Shown: positions 10,638-23,045 of the stretch, piece by piece
Layout: each line of letters opens with the position of its first letter
How positions within the stretch are numbered: position 1 is the first letter of the stretch
From: Eustoma russellianum
Lineage: Eukaryota > Streptophyta > Magnoliopsida > Gentianales > Gentianaceae
DNA length: 64,000 bases
NCBI GenBank assembly: GCA_036186865.1
Contig: AP025042.1
Coordinates: forward strand, 37,290,229 to 37,354,228
Direction of reading: 5' to 3'
Position numbers and translations under genes: made by a program
Notes under the pieces: generated by a model
Databases searched by the model: none
Told to the model about the DNA's origin: nothing
What the model saw: the letters and a program-made list of their open reading frames with translations, nothing else

Positions 10638-10759
10638 ACGGTACTTAATCAATATTATTATATTTTGATACTTACTTCTCTTACATTGTAACGTTACCTT
10701 ATAACAGAAAATTCATAACCATTTACTATTTGGCTTAGATTCATTTTACTTAAATAATA

Positions 10760-11001
10760 CTCTATCCGTCTCAAAAATATTGTCCTGGTTTTTGTTTTGA
10801 GTCATCACAAAATTTTACTACTTTCTAAAAAAATAATATATTAACCGTAAAAGTTTCTATTCAATTATCATTTATATCATTTCTTTACCTTACCTCAATT
10901 AACCAATTAAAAATATAATAAGGTTAATGACTAAAATAGTTTGACGTCCTCATACTATGCTCAAAAAAAAAAACTAAGACAATATTTTTGGACAGAACGA
11001 G
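10760..11001. mobile_element. Stowaway-type (Tc1/mariner) MITE, 242 bp
   Basis: The left end CTCTATCCGTCTCAAAAATA is a Stowaway-like inverted repeat (consensus CTCCCTCCGTCCC). The right end reverse-complements to CTCGTTCTGTCCAAAAATA. A TA lies just left of the element, and CA (probably mutated TA) just right. There is no coding capacity. Confidence 0.85.
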
Positions 11002-11099
11002 CATGTCCTAATAAATCTGGTTTTACTAGTCTCCTGCAGTTCTAAAACTATTTCACCGTAACAATCTGGATTTGTCTAGACGATAGGCTAATCATATCC

Positions 11100-12239
11100 A
11101 CCAGAGCTGAGCCCAAATCAACCCTGCATAGCTGAATTGAAAGAGATGTTCATCACTTTTTTCTTAAAGCATGCACATGCCACAAAGAGTCACGGTGAAG
11201 GGAGTTTAGAGCCTAGCGATTTCACTATGAGCAAAGACTACTGAAGGTCAATTGACCGGAGTTTCGCACCCTCACTGGTCTGAAAATTGAATAATCCTCA
11301 TTGACACTTAGCACTTACAAGATACTATATATCATACCACCATCCTTTTTCTTTTCAATGTGAGGTTGTTTAGGCATTTACATCTCATTCTTCTTAATAT
11401 ACCACCGTTCTCGCCGAACTCTACTAAGAGACCAGATTTTGTCTAACGTCTTGGTATAATAATTATATTTGACCAGGATTTATCCAACCGATTCCAAGCT
11501 CAGTGCTTGTCAGGGTCCGGCGATGTCAGTAAGGGCAAATACCCCTGAATGTCAACTAAATCAGACTTCTCGTCCTCACTGACCCAAAAGTGATTAATCA
11601 TTGTTGACATTTAGTAGTTGAGTCATATTTATATATCATATCATCATCCTCTTTCTTTTTGATGTGAAATTTTTAGGTGTTTAGATTATCAGTTTGTATC
11701 CAAATACATTTTAGTTTTTTTATTATGTTATTCAAGCATCATCTAAATTTAAATATCAAAACTTCAAAACGTAAAAGAAAACATAAAGGATATAATAGGT
11801 GTGTAGTTTCTGGTTTGTTGTTATAACTAGGCTGGTAGAAAGTTGATAATATTTTTCAAACAAACTAAAACTAAAATAAAAAGTATGATAATATATTTGA
11901 CTATGTCTTCGACTTTTGTTTACATAATATTTGAATATATCTATATAACAATGCTGAAATTACACGGCAATATTTAGATAACCAACATTACACTCTTAGA
12001 AACCTATATAATTAATTATTTATTATTTATGAGTCCATGACATCATTTATTTTTATTTTATTTATGCCGCAACCTTTTTATTTTTTATAGTTTATTCAAA
12101 GAATTTAAAATACATAGTATCAAATAAAAAAAAGTCAACGATATAAGCCGACCGAAACAAACAAAGAAGTTTATATATATGCTATATATATAGCTTATAT
12201 TAACAAAAGTGGTAATAAGCTATCGATAACTCGAATTTT
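11100..12239. repeat. Two diverged copies of a dispersed repeat, then AT-rich sequence
   Basis: About 11210-11400 and 11510-11700 share an order of words: CCTCACTG, TGACA(C/T)TTAG, ATATATCATA, CCATCCT/TCATCCT and CTTTTT...ATGTGA. They look like two old copies of the same repeat lying side by side. From 11700 to 12239 I see only AT-rich sequence. Confidence 0.4.
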
Positions 12240-12372
12240 TATCTTCAACTCGGGTTGAGATCCTCTAATCCCCACTTTCTTCACCCCTTTGTGATCGCCT
12301 GACACGTGAAGGATGGTGAGACTAGATGAAGTTCACCGCACCACTTTGCGTTGAGGGGATCCTATCCCCTTC
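12240..12372. mobile_element. Foldback MITE copy, internally deleted
   Basis: It shares GAGATCCTCTAATCCCC, CTGACACGTGAAGGATGGTG, AGACTAGATGAA and GAGGGGATCCTATCCCCT with the complete copy at 12700-12912, but lacks part of the right arm. Confidence 0.55.
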
Positions 12373-12419
12373 AACTCTTTTTTTTGCATCATTTCAGCTT
12401 GTTTCAATATGATTCCATA

Positions 12420-12498
12420 AATATACATACATACATACACACACACACATATATATACATACATATATATATATACACACACACATACATATATATAG
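12420..12498. repeat. Compound microsatellite (ACAT/AC/TA)n
   Basis: Runs of ACAT, AC and TA alternate over about 78 bp. ORFs across this stretch are artefacts. Confidence 0.9.
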
Positions 12499-12699
12499 TT
12501 TTTCTACCACAATTCTCTGTACAAAAAAGATGTGTTGTAAAGAAAAACCTAACGTTTTTAACAAAAACATCTTATGACACGACGTCATTAGCTAAACGAA
12601 CAAAACGAACACCTCTCCGTAAAAAAACCTCCAAACCCTTCTGCGCAATTTCTGACTGGCCAAATACTCCCCCGCCACCGAAAAGCCCTTCAACACGCG

Positions 12700-12912
12700 T
12701 CGTTGGGATCTCCTCACCCCCATTTTCCTCATTCATTTTGTGACCGCTTTCCTCATCCATTTTGTGACCGCGCGACACGTGGCAGCAAGAGAGGGTGGTG
12801 AGGCTAGATGAGGGTCACCTGCATCTAGCTTCACCACTCTCTTGCTGTCACGTGTCGCGAGATCATGCGTCACCGCACCCCTTTTCGGTGAGGAGATCCT
12901 ATCCCCTCCAAC
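12700..12912. mobile_element. Foldback MITE, near-complete copy
   Basis: The outer ends pair: GGGATCTCCTCACC on the left with GGTGAGGAGATCCTATCCCC on the right. The inner arms pair as GACACGTGGCAGCAAGAGAG with CTCTTGCTGTCACGTGTCGC, and GGTGGTGAGGCTAGATG with CATCTAGCTTCACCACTC. The arms carry the G-box core CACGTG and an ABRE-like ACACGTGGC (12775-12783). A tandem copy of a TCATTCATTTTGTGACCGC-like unit lies near 12722-12771. It sits about 1.3 kb upstream of the DUF21/CBS gene. Confidence 0.7.
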
Positions 12913-13469
12913 AACACCACAAATCTCCAGAGTCCCGTCTTCCTCCTCCCTTCCTTGTGACCACCATTACAATCACCAGTCAAATCTCCACCTCCCTCGC
13001 ACCTCTCTTCCTTCACTTTTTCTACCTCAACAAACCTTCCTGCATCCAACGATCTGAACAAACCCTGCCGCTACATGCCCCAGCCTTTCCCGGTTTGCAA
13101 TAAATCTTAAAAAGATTCCGTATTTAATTTCAATAACAAATTAGAATAAGGAGAAGGGGAGAAATCAATTTCTGCAAGCATCGCCATATAAAGATATAAT
13201 GTTTCTCGTCAATAACTATGGTGTATTTTTTTCTTTCTTCCTTGACATTGTTGAATTACACCATAGGTTTGGGGCTTATTTTCTATTGATGGCTTTTAGA
13301 AAACATTTGAGAATGGATTCCAATTTAAGAATAACATGTCTATGTGGCCATGGTCAACATGAATCGAATTTCATAAATTTTATTTATTGTTGTGGTTTTG
13401 GTTAAGACGGTGGTTATTTGAGATATTTTTTTGACACCGGAACTTTTTTGTTGAACCAAAGCTGTGTCT

Positions 13470-13690
13470 AAGGCGATGAGATCTCTTCAATCCCAACATC
13501 TTCATCTCCTATTCATCGTCCGACACGTGACAGCCACTCCTCTCATATACCTTTTTTTTCTCATCTTTTTATTTAGAATCACCATCTCTGCTGCCACGTG
13601 ACGGACGAAAGGAAGAGAGTGAAGGATTTGGAGATGATGACATTTCCCGAGGTGACAAGGAAAGAAAGAGAGTGAGAGATTTGAAGGTGA
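13470..13690. mobile_element. Foldback MITE-like copy, diverged
   Basis: CGTCCGACACGTGACAGCC (about 13517-13535) faces GCTGCCACGTGACGGACG (about 13590-13607) as inverted arms. The outer part GATGAGATCTCTTCAATCCC resembles the other family members. Ends are not sharp. Confidence 0.5.
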
Positions 13691-13860
13691 ATACAGCTCA
13701 TCCGTAACTAAGACGTTAAAAAAAGGAGACAGAGCAATAACTGATTAAAAAAATGCGGTCTCTGATATTTTTCACAATACGTCTTAAGTGTGTTATAGCA
13801 GTTGTATGTCATGAGGTGTCTTTGGCAAAAACATCTCATTAACATCTACGTCTTTATAGT

Positions 13861-14089
13861 AAGGAGAATTTTTTTTTTAATTTGTATTATAATTGTCTAT
13901 TTTATATAAAAAGGATTATTTTTGACTTTTTACCTAGTTTATATATAAAAGAAGAAAACAAACAGAGGAGGAGTAAAGATAAGGAAAATTTTTCTAATAT
14001 GTATCATAATTGTGTATTTTTATATAAAAATATATTATTTTTACCTAGTTTATATATAAGAAAAGAAAAAAAGACAAACAGAGGAGGAG
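13861..14089 (+). promoter_or_regulatory. Tandemly duplicated core promoter of the DUF21/CBS gene
   Basis: Two diverged head-to-tail copies (about 13861-13973 and 13981-14089) each carry TTTACCTAGTTTATATATAA or close to it, then an AAACAGAGGAGGAG purine block. The TATA-like TTATATATAA lies at about 13939-13948 in the first copy and 14049-14058 in the second. The second is about 105 bp upstream of the ATG at 14162, a fitting place for a core promoter. Promoter role is inferred from position and the TATA motif. Confidence 0.55.
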
Positions 14090-14161
14090 AAGAGCGGAGA
14101 AAGTAGAGGAACACAGGGCGGAGAAGATCGGAGGAGTATCTGGCTTTGAGAAAAGGCGAAA

Positions 14162-17100
14162 ATGCACCCGTTAAACGCTTTGGGGATTCTGAGAATGGTG
14201 ACGAGAGATATCAATGATTTAGGGGCGGAAATAGAATTTGGATCGGTATGGTTCTTCGTGTACGCCGGAATCTGCTGTTTTTTGGTGCTGTTTGCAGGGA
14301 TCATGTCGGGCCTCACTTTAGGCCTCATGTCCTTGGGCCTTGTTGAGCTCGAAATTCTCCAGCGTAGTGGCACCTCCACTGAGAAAAAGCAAGCTGGTAT
14401 CTTCCCTCTGTTCCCCTTTGCTTTTTCTATTTCTGGTTTACCTTTTGTTTTCCTTTTTTAGGATTAATCATGATACAATGGGTTCTTGTTTTGTCTTTAA
14501 AGGAAAAGTACTGGTTTTTGATTCTTGTAGCTCATATATGGGTTATATTTATCTATTTTTTCCCCTGGTGTGAACTTTTTGGTAGCATGTTTTTGTGCGC
14601 TGTTGAAATGTTAGGGGAAAATGAGTTCCTGGGATTTTTCTTTTGGTAATTTAGAAATAGGAATTTTAATTTAGGCTGCGAATTTGTTTGCAAGGGAAAC
14701 GCTGAAGATAAATACTGATGCAGATTGCCTTTTATGGCTGTTGAGCTTTTATGTCTTAGAGTTGAATAATTTTGATTAGAATATCTACAAGAATCAACAT
14801 ATTCAAGGGAAATGCTAATCCGGATCAGTGTTTGTCTTGGTCTTCTTGATAGTTTTTTTAAAAGTTCATTCCTTGAAACATTTTGTAGTTAGTTTTGGCC
14901 CAAATTATCTTAACAAGGGTCATTAGCGGACGTAAATTATGGTTTTTGACGGTGTTTCTCTTCCATTTTGGCATCATCTTTAGCATCTGGAGCATTGTTG
15001 ATATTCACTGATGGACTTGTACAGATAGGAATACAACCTCACTTTAATTTTAGTCCATGAGGATTTTCAATAGAGAACTTCGTTTGATCCGTAATCATGT
15101 CTAATGTACAAAGTTTTCCTTTATCAGTGCTCAGGACCGGCTAGTCGAAAAATCAACTAACCAGAGTATAAAGAGAACTTCGTGGCAAAAGGGGTTTTGG
15201 GAAAGAAAAAGGAAAAGGGGGGGGGGGGGGGGGAGGGGCTGAAGGAAAAAAAAGAAAAAAATCACTAGGAGACTGTCCTAGCTTTTTAACTCCAGTAGTG
15301 GACATAGCTTTAGAACTTCAAAATGTGTTTGTTGTTTTCATCAATGAAAATTTTACCATCTAAGTATTGTAGGAATTAGCCTGTTTCATCAATGAAAATT
15401 TCACCATCTGTCTAAGTATTGTAGGAATTAGCCTGTTTTATCAATGAAAATTTCACCATCTGTCTAAGTATTGTAGGATTTAGCCTGTTTCAAAAGCTCT
15501 TCACGATAACTTCTAGCAGGTGCAAACACGGAATTTAGTTGTTTATCAGTAAGTAAGACATGAAATTAATGTATCATGTGCAAGTTTGGGATTTCATTGG
15601 AAATCAGTAACTACAACGTGTATGAAATTTATTGCGAGAATTTCAAACATCAACAGCTGTCCGTAAATTTGTTGAGGAGTTTCTTGTCAAAGAGCACTAG
15701 AGTGGCTTGTATGATTCTTTTCCTCATTACACTTGGAGCCAATATCAGGGGAATCTCCGGCGCTAAATGCTTATTACCCTTTGCGTAGGGTGGATATATA
15801 TATATCCTGGGGTTTTAGTCACTTCCAAGGAGGTCCCTAAATTATTTTCTATCAATGTGCTTATCCACTCTTCACAAATGGTGGATAAACCTATTATGGA
15901 ATGAAAGTAACCATTTCCTATGTCACAATTCTTTGACAATTTTAAACCTTGATTGACATCCATTTGATGTTAAAAAGTTTTTTTTTTAATTTTATTTTAT
16001 TATCATAATAATATATTTCAAAATTTTTCAGAAACAAAAGCTGCATGCCACCCTCCCGAAGAATCTGGTTTTGACGTTGTAGTTTCTTTTGTTTTTGTTT
16101 TTTTTTTTTGTGGTTATTGCAGCTGCTATATTTCCTGTGGTTCAGAAGCAGCACCAGCTACTTGTGACTCTTCTTCTTTGTAATGCTGCTTCGATGGAGG
16201 TAACGTTGGAGTTGCTATCATTAAATCTCAGACAACACGCCATTGCGTAAATGAACATAAGACAACTATGTTAATTTGATATTGCTGAAGCCAACTAACA
16301 GCCATCTTAGAATGCAGTCAGCAAGTTTCCGCTGTCAGGAAGATGAAGCATGGTGGAAGTTTAAGATAAAATAAAATGTGAAAATAGCTAGTAGAAGTAA
16401 AAAAATTATAGAAGAAAGAGCGAGTGACATGTGTACTTAGACTCAGTCGGCAATCTGCATCGCAATCCTGTTCTGCCAAATATCACCCATAGTCTTGACT
16501 AAATTGTAAAAGATGTTGCCTTTCTTATTTTTGCTTTAGTAAGGAGTATCACCCATAGTCTTGACTAAATTGGAAAAGATGTTGCCTTTCTTATTTTTGC
16601 TTTAGTAAGGAGCCTTGCACCCGGTGATGGCTATGTTAGGTCTGTGTTTAACTTACAATTTTCTTATTTGCAGGCTCTTCCAATATATCTGGATAAACTA
16701 TTCAATCAGTATGTTGCTATCATATTATCTGTCACTTTTGTTCTAGCATTTGGAGAGGTAAATCTCATCATAATACCTTTATGTTATGCCCGGTTTACTT
16801 GTGGATATTGGCCATATGCATTATATATCTTTTCTGAATAGGTGATTCCTCAAGCGATTTGCACCAGATATGGTCTTGCTGTTGGGGCGAATTTTGTCTG
16901 GCTTGTGCGGATTCTGATGATAGTTTGCTACCCGATTTCTTACCCGATTGGAAAGGTAAATGCTTCATTCTCAAGCAACATCACTTCAATGAGTATGTAA
17001 CTCTTTTCATATCTTTCTTTGTTACTAGGTTCAGAAAAAAGAAATGAAAAAGGAAAAGAAAATTTACGTTGAGCAGTGCATATTTGAAAGTAGTAAGATC

Positions 17101-20100
17101 TTAATCTGTGTAAGTGGATGGTATCATGGTGGCTTCATAGTCCACAATTTACCTTTCTGGAATCAGCACTGAACAAGTTTCTTCCTAAGTGTATTCCTGC
17201 TGGCTTGAGGATTTTTAATTATTCTCTTTTAGGTTATCTGTTTCTATAATACCTCCTTTGTTATCTGTATGACGTTTAGGAGGTTCTTTTCTTGTTTATT
17301 CAAGAGGAGTGCTTAATGTGAGCAAGCTAACGTTGTATAAGAAGGAGCTATTTGATCGCTCAAGTAAAAAATGAGATGAATAGATTAAGAGAAAAACATG
17401 AATTTTACTAAAAGGTAAGGGTAGGCTGTACTAAGGTAGTAAAGTTGAGTAAATCTGGAGTTCTCATAATATTCCCAATTGCTTGAGGTCTGGATAGGGT
17501 GGCTAATTATAGATTTGTTTGTGTGAACCTAGGCCCAGTTGCAATGGGTGGGTGCTTGTGCGCTTAAAATCGGAGAAGTGCTGAAAGCATGCTTCTCTGA
17601 CCTATTCTTGTTATCTTGTCATAGTAAGTTTGACTTATTTGGTTGGTCTATCAGAAGTGATTTGCCTTGCTGCAATGTGCGTAAGATGTTTGGAGAAATG
17701 TTATGCCAAGGCTATCAGACACTGTGTGATGCAAGTTTCGTGTTGAAGTTTTTTTTTTTTTTTTTTTTTTGGGGGTCGAATTTGGGTGTATTCAATTGCT
17801 AGAGACGTTGCAAAAGACGCAGGACGCAGACAAGAAACTGCAATGCGATGGGCTTGTGCTACCATCATGTTCCTAGTTTTGCATTTCAAAATTGCATTTT
17901 CTCGTAATCACTCACTTTTCTGCAATGGGCCTCATGCCTTGAAATGGTAGCATATTTTCAACCATTCAGTGTCATGTTTTTCTTAGTTTTTATGCTGGTA
18001 CTTGGTACACAATGAAGCGAAATTGTCCTATACAGAAACCAAGGTATTAGTTCTTGCATGGCAGCCGATCAATTTTATAATTTTTGAGAAAGAAGGGTGT
18101 AGAGTCGAGAGGATGGTGTTGGTGTTAATATTATCGTTATCTAGGCTAACTTGTGGACTATGTAGTGAAGGTTTCAGGGGTATAGAGTTGAAAGGAACTC
18201 CTATTTGGCTTCTTTCTATCACTCCACTTTTGTGTATTCATTTTTTCAATGTAGAAGTCTAAGAGGCTAAGAGTATTAGTTTAGGTGCACAAAGAGCAAA
18301 TCTAAAGAGGGCAAATATTACTTCTAGTTATTCACACTTTTCAGATGTGTGTATAAAGCATAAATTTCGAGCACTGTATGTGAGTTTACATTGTTACGCT
18401 TATTAATTGTCATTTTTCTCGCTTCATCATGGCAATTCATTTCTCACTCTGCTGTGATTTTCTCGTTGACTGAATTCCTTGAAGAAAACGGTTGTCTGGG
18501 ATCCAATTTATACGTTATGATACTACTTTCGTACTTTTGATTTTAGGGGTTTGAAATCCACAAACCCACTTTAAACGTTCATACTTTACTGACCAACTCG
18601 ATCCTTGCTTATCAACTCGAACTCATGAATGTGAAATCAAGGGCAAATCTGTAACAAAAGCACAAAGTTTAAGAAGGGCATAAGCATACCACTTAAGGGT
18701 CATGGATATCATTTTCTTTGTTATACTGATATAATTGAGTCTCCCACCTACCCCCACCCCACACGGTTTCTAAACATTTGACTATCATGTGTTTCTCTTT
18801 AGATCCTGGACTGTGTTTTGGGACATAATGATGCACTGTTTAGACGAGCCCAACTGAAAGCCCTTGTGTCCATCCATAGTCAGGAGGTATGTCTTTTGGT
18901 CATTGTTGGAATGCGAAGTAAAACATGAAATAATCTTAAATGCTTTTGGAATATTGTGTAGGCCGGTAAGGGTGGAGAACTCACCCATGACGAGACAACT
19001 ATCATTAGTGGAGCTTTGGATTTGACTGAGAAGGTATTCCTGATAAATAGAATGACCAAAATATCTCAATAAACTTCAAGTGGATTGCTTTAAATTTGTC
19101 AATTTGCTATTACTTCTTGATACCGTTCTGTACCTTTCTGTTGATATGAACCATGTCTAAACCTTTCAAAATTTTGATTAGTTTTTTCCTACTTACCCTT
19201 GTCGACAGACTGCTGAAGAAGCCATGACACCAATTGAGTCAACATTTTCATTAGATGTCAATTCGAAATTGGACTGGTAGGGCACTTTAATGTTTAGGTT
19301 TAGATACACAGCAAGCAAGTTCTTTGCTTACATTTTACGAGCATGTGCAACTCATGCAGGCCATAATATTAAATTAGGCATGCTTCTCATCCATCGAGAA
19401 CTGCTGCCATGCTAATATTTACTCTTCAATTATGTCCAACTAACAGACTTTGTATCTTCATTTCAGGGAGGCCATGGGGAAAGTACTTGCTCGTGGTCAT
19501 AGCCGAGTTCCTGTATATACAGGGAACCCAAGAAATATTATTGGACTTCTATTGGTGAACACCTGACACTGGGCCGTGTTTTGTATTTGTTGCTCTTTCA
19601 GATTGTTATAATTTGTTGAACTTTATTATAATAGGTTAAGAGTCTCCTTACTGTACGGCCAGAAACAGAGACACCTGTTAGTGCTGTTTCCATAAGAAGA
19701 ATTCCACGGTGAGGCAATGCATGTTTCTTTATGCTTACATAGCATTTTGAACACAAGATTTAAAGCTGACAAGATAAATGCTTTTGGCAATCCAGCGTCC
19801 CTTCTGATATGCCTTTGTATGACATACTGAATGAGTTCCAGAAGGGTAGCAGTCATATGGCTGCTGTGGTGAAAGCTAAAGGGAAAAGTAAAAAGCCTCA
19901 GTCAAGTGTGGATGACGAAAAGGCTGAAAGCAATGTTATGAGTGAAGGAAATTCTCAACTGACTACTCCTCTGTTATCAAAGCAGGATCACAAGCCAGAG
20001 AGTGTGTTTGTGGACATAGAAAAGGTTCAAAAGCCTGCCTCAACTAACTCACTGACACATAGTGAAGCAGTAACGAATGGCTTGCATCCATCATCTGAGG

Positions 20101-21225
20101 ACATTGAAGATGGTGAAGTAATAGGTATAATTACATTGGAAGATGTTTTTGAAGAACTCTTGCAGGTGATTCTCAGGTTAAATGATTTGTTTTTCTCTCA
20201 TGATTGCTTGCTCTTACCTGGAAGAATAATTTGAAAATTTTCTACTCATTCAGGAAGAAATTGTTGATGAGACAGATGAATTCGTTGATGTGCATAAAAG
20301 GTTTGGAGACAATACTCCTTTGGTTAATATCATACTAACAGTTACAAGGCAGACTTTGACCTGTATAATACTGTTTTGCAGAATACGTGTCGCTGCAGCT
20401 GCCGCTGCTTCATCAGTAGCACGTGCACCATCAATTCGAAGGTTAACAGCCATCAAGGGTGCTGTAAGTCGATGCACTTCCTTATTTTCTTCTGTCTGTT
20501 TTTCCCATATCTTACAATTTTGAAATTCTTCATTCTTGGAAATGTATTTTTGTGAAGTGTCTAATTTGTGATTCTGACAAGAGACTGGTGCCAAACGGGG
20601 AAAGGGAGACCAAAAAGGATGTCGAATAAGCGATTAAAACAAATGCCTACTTAGGCATTGGGGAAGGATTGCTATAGGATAGAGTGAAAGGAAATAAACT
20701 ATCAATCCTTTAGTAGGAAGAAGGCTACAGGGTGGTTGTAAACGTTTGTCATTATTTTTTACTTTCAGATGGAAACAACTGCTCTTCCTTTATTACCCAA
20801 CTCTCTAGTCAGCAGTTTACTTGGTGACATCATTGAAAAGGGAGAGGAACCCCATAAGTTGCCTTTGAACTATTCTTGATCCAGAACCGTTCCTAAAACA
20901 TCTTAAGTTAAAAAAAAAAAACTATTCTTGATCCCGAATTTTGTAGAATGTTGCCATGAACTTACTCATTTGCAATTCCCTGGATAAAATTTGTTTATAT
21001 ATGTTGGTTTAGCAGAAATCTCAAGACTTATATATATAATTTCTGGTAACCAAAGGACCAAAGCAAGTTTCTTATGTTTTAAATTCATATATTGTACAGG
21101 GCGGTCACAGTAAGCAAGGACCTACTCCAAGAAAGCCTGGTGAGGATGATTCTTCTTCAACAAAACCAGTGGGGAACCTGGAGAGTCCCTTCTTGGAAAT
21201 GAACGATGGAAGTGAGAGACTTTGA
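14162..21225 (+). CDS. DUF21/CBS-domain membrane protein (CNNM/ACDP, plant MGR type)
   Basis: Thirteen exons join in phase: 14162-14396, 16123-16199, 16674-16757, 16842-16955, 18803-18886, 18962-19033, 19209-19276, 19467-19554, 19635-19708, 19796-20165, 20254-20300, 20382-20463, 21100-21225 (1521 nt, 506 aa). Residues about 29-172 form the DUF21 membrane domain, with SGLTLGLMSLGLVELEIL (about 46-63), GEVIPQAI and YPISYPIGK motifs. A CBS pair follows. CBS1 is about 226-282 (MTPIEST, GHSRVPVY). CBS2 starts near 300 and resumes at GEVIGIITLEDVFEELLQ (405-422), split by a hydrophilic Ser/Lys/Glu-rich insert of about 70 residues. The tail is Ala- and Ser-rich. The family (metazoan CNNM, yeast Mam3, Arabidopsis MGR proteins) is tied to Mg2+ efflux or sequestration. 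Transport by this protein is inferred from family, not shown. All introns are GT..AG and no frame break is seen, so it looks functional. Confidence 0.93.
15333..15485. repeat. Tandem repeat in intron 1, three copies of about 50 bp
   Basis: Copies at 15333-15381, 15382-15433 and 15434-15485 share TCAATGAAAATTT(T/C)ACCATC and TAAGTATTGTAGGA(A/T)TTAGCC. The second and third copies are almost identical, suggesting recent expansion within the intron. Confidence 0.9.
16481..16612. repeat. Tandem duplication in intron 2, two copies of 66 bp
   Basis: 16481-16546 and 16547-16612 differ at about one base. Each runs from TATCACCCATAGTCTTGACT to TTTGCTTTAGTAAGGAG. The copies carry a pyrimidine tract followed by a TTTAG that could act as an acceptor, but the real acceptor used in the model is at 16672-16673. 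Confidence 0.92.
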
Positions 21226-21517
21226 ATTCACAAGGAAAATGGAAAATATACCACTGTGCAGTTTACTCCTATCGAATTCCGTTTTCTTTTATGCACAGAC
21301 CGAGTCAAAAAGGGAAAGAAAAATCTTGTGGCCATCGCAATTCCAGCGTAAATGAATTGAACTTATGTAATGTAAGCCATTTGACAGTCATAAATACCTT
21401 TCATTTAGCAGGAATATATCTGTGACTTTGAAGAATATTTGGGGGTACCCCCCCCCCCTCTCCTACATCAGATAACTGTCATTTGACATTGAGAGGCATC
21501 TCTGACATTTGACATTG

Positions 21518-21970
21518 CTTTATGCACATACTGAAAATGGACCAAAGCTAGTCGGTAAGACAGATTTACCCTTGAGCCAAAGTCTTAACTCAAACGGTTA
21601 TAGGTGATGTCTGGGGCTTAAAGACTCCAGTCTTTTCCTATCTCATTTTGACATTGCTTTATGCACATACTGAAAATGAACAAAGCTAGTCACTGAGACA
21701 GATTTACCCTTGAGCCAAAGGCCAAGTCAAATGGTTATAGGTGAGGTCTGGGGTAAAGACCCCTTAGTCTTTTCCTATCTCATTTTGACTAAGACAGATT
21801 TACCCTTGAGCCAAAGGCCAAGTCAAATGGTTGTAGGTGAAAAGACCCCTTAGTCTTTTCCTATCTCATTTTGACTAAGACAGATTTACCCTTGAGCTAA
21901 AGGCCTAACTCAAATGATTATAGGTGAGGTATGGGGGTAAAGACCTTCTAGTCTTTTCCTATCTCATTTT
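21518..21970. repeat. Four-copy tandem repeat downstream of the DUF21/CBS gene
   Basis: The core GACAGATTTACCCTTGAGC, a GGTTATAGGTGA-like word and TAGTCTTTTCCTATCTCATTT recur four times head to tail. The first two copies are longer (with TGCTTTATGCACATACTGAA), and the last two lack that part. The repeat may lie in or just beyond the 3' UTR. Confidence 0.85.
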
Positions 21971-23045
21971 CTACCTCTCTTTTCTATAGGATTGTGACAT
22001 ACACTATCCTATAAAAAGTGGTGGACAGTCTTTTTAGAAGATGAAAAAAGTGGTGGACACATGGTCTTTCTTCGTTAAAGGGGTCAGAACATGAGACAGA
22101 GAGGGGGATAGAAGATCTAAATCCGGTCTTGGGTTTAAATATCTAAGGTGTGCGAATCTTTTTTTGCTTTTCACCTTATATAGTGATTTATTTCATGTTG
22201 GTTTGTATCTGTATATTATACCATGTATATTGTGTAGTCATCACGTGTAGCTTCTATTACAATAAAAAAAAGGCTCTTGTGTTTGCATAGGGTAAAGCGT
22301 AGATTGTATCTAAATACCTAAATATACTCTAAGGTGCCTCTATATCATGTCTAAACTTCGTTAACCTTAATAATCTGCATCCATGAACTCCTATCATGGA
22401 CCATGTCCTCAGAGAGGTGCAAATCTAGTATGTCATACTTAATCCGTTCATCTCAAGTCAGTTTGGACTGTTTTTACTCCTCTCCCTTTCTACAATAAGG
22501 ATTTTTTTCTTTAATTTGATTGGAAAACTATTGTCACACAGCACTCCTGAGACTGCCCTCCATCTACACCAGACTGCCTGAACTGGGTGTGCCGCATCAT
22601 TAAAGTGTTTTACATGCTGTTTAGTAGAATTTGATCCTAAATAATGTAAATACTATTTTGACAAATTATTATATTAAATATTTTTATAATTAGATTTTAA
22701 TTAATGTTTAATTAACTGTGATAATATTTTTAATCATTAACTTTTGTTCAACTCAAACAATGGTATCACTTCTCTTTTCTTTTGAGAAGGCCTTGCAATT
22801 ACTTTTGGTTTCATGAGGATGATGCCATTAATCATTTCCTGCGTGCGGAAAAGCAAGAGATGAAACGGGCTCTTCCTAAAAAAAAAGAAACGGGCCTTTC
22901 AAATCAAATGTTTATTGACATAAGAAAATCAAACTTTAATTAAATTAAAGTGCTCTTAGCTTTCCTCAAAACAAAATTTTCTTTTCAGCAAAAGGCAGGA
23001 CTGGACCTTTTAAGGGAAAAATTACATTATCACATTAAAAGAGAA
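21971..23045. other. Gene-free sequence
   Basis: No gene, SINE or bounded repeat is recognised. Runs near 22263 (AATAAAAAAAA) could be an old poly-A tail. Confidence 0.45.

Noticed and set aside
12351..12743. 130-codon ORF
   Set aside because: It spans a microsatellite and two MITE edges; the peptide is repeat-encoded.
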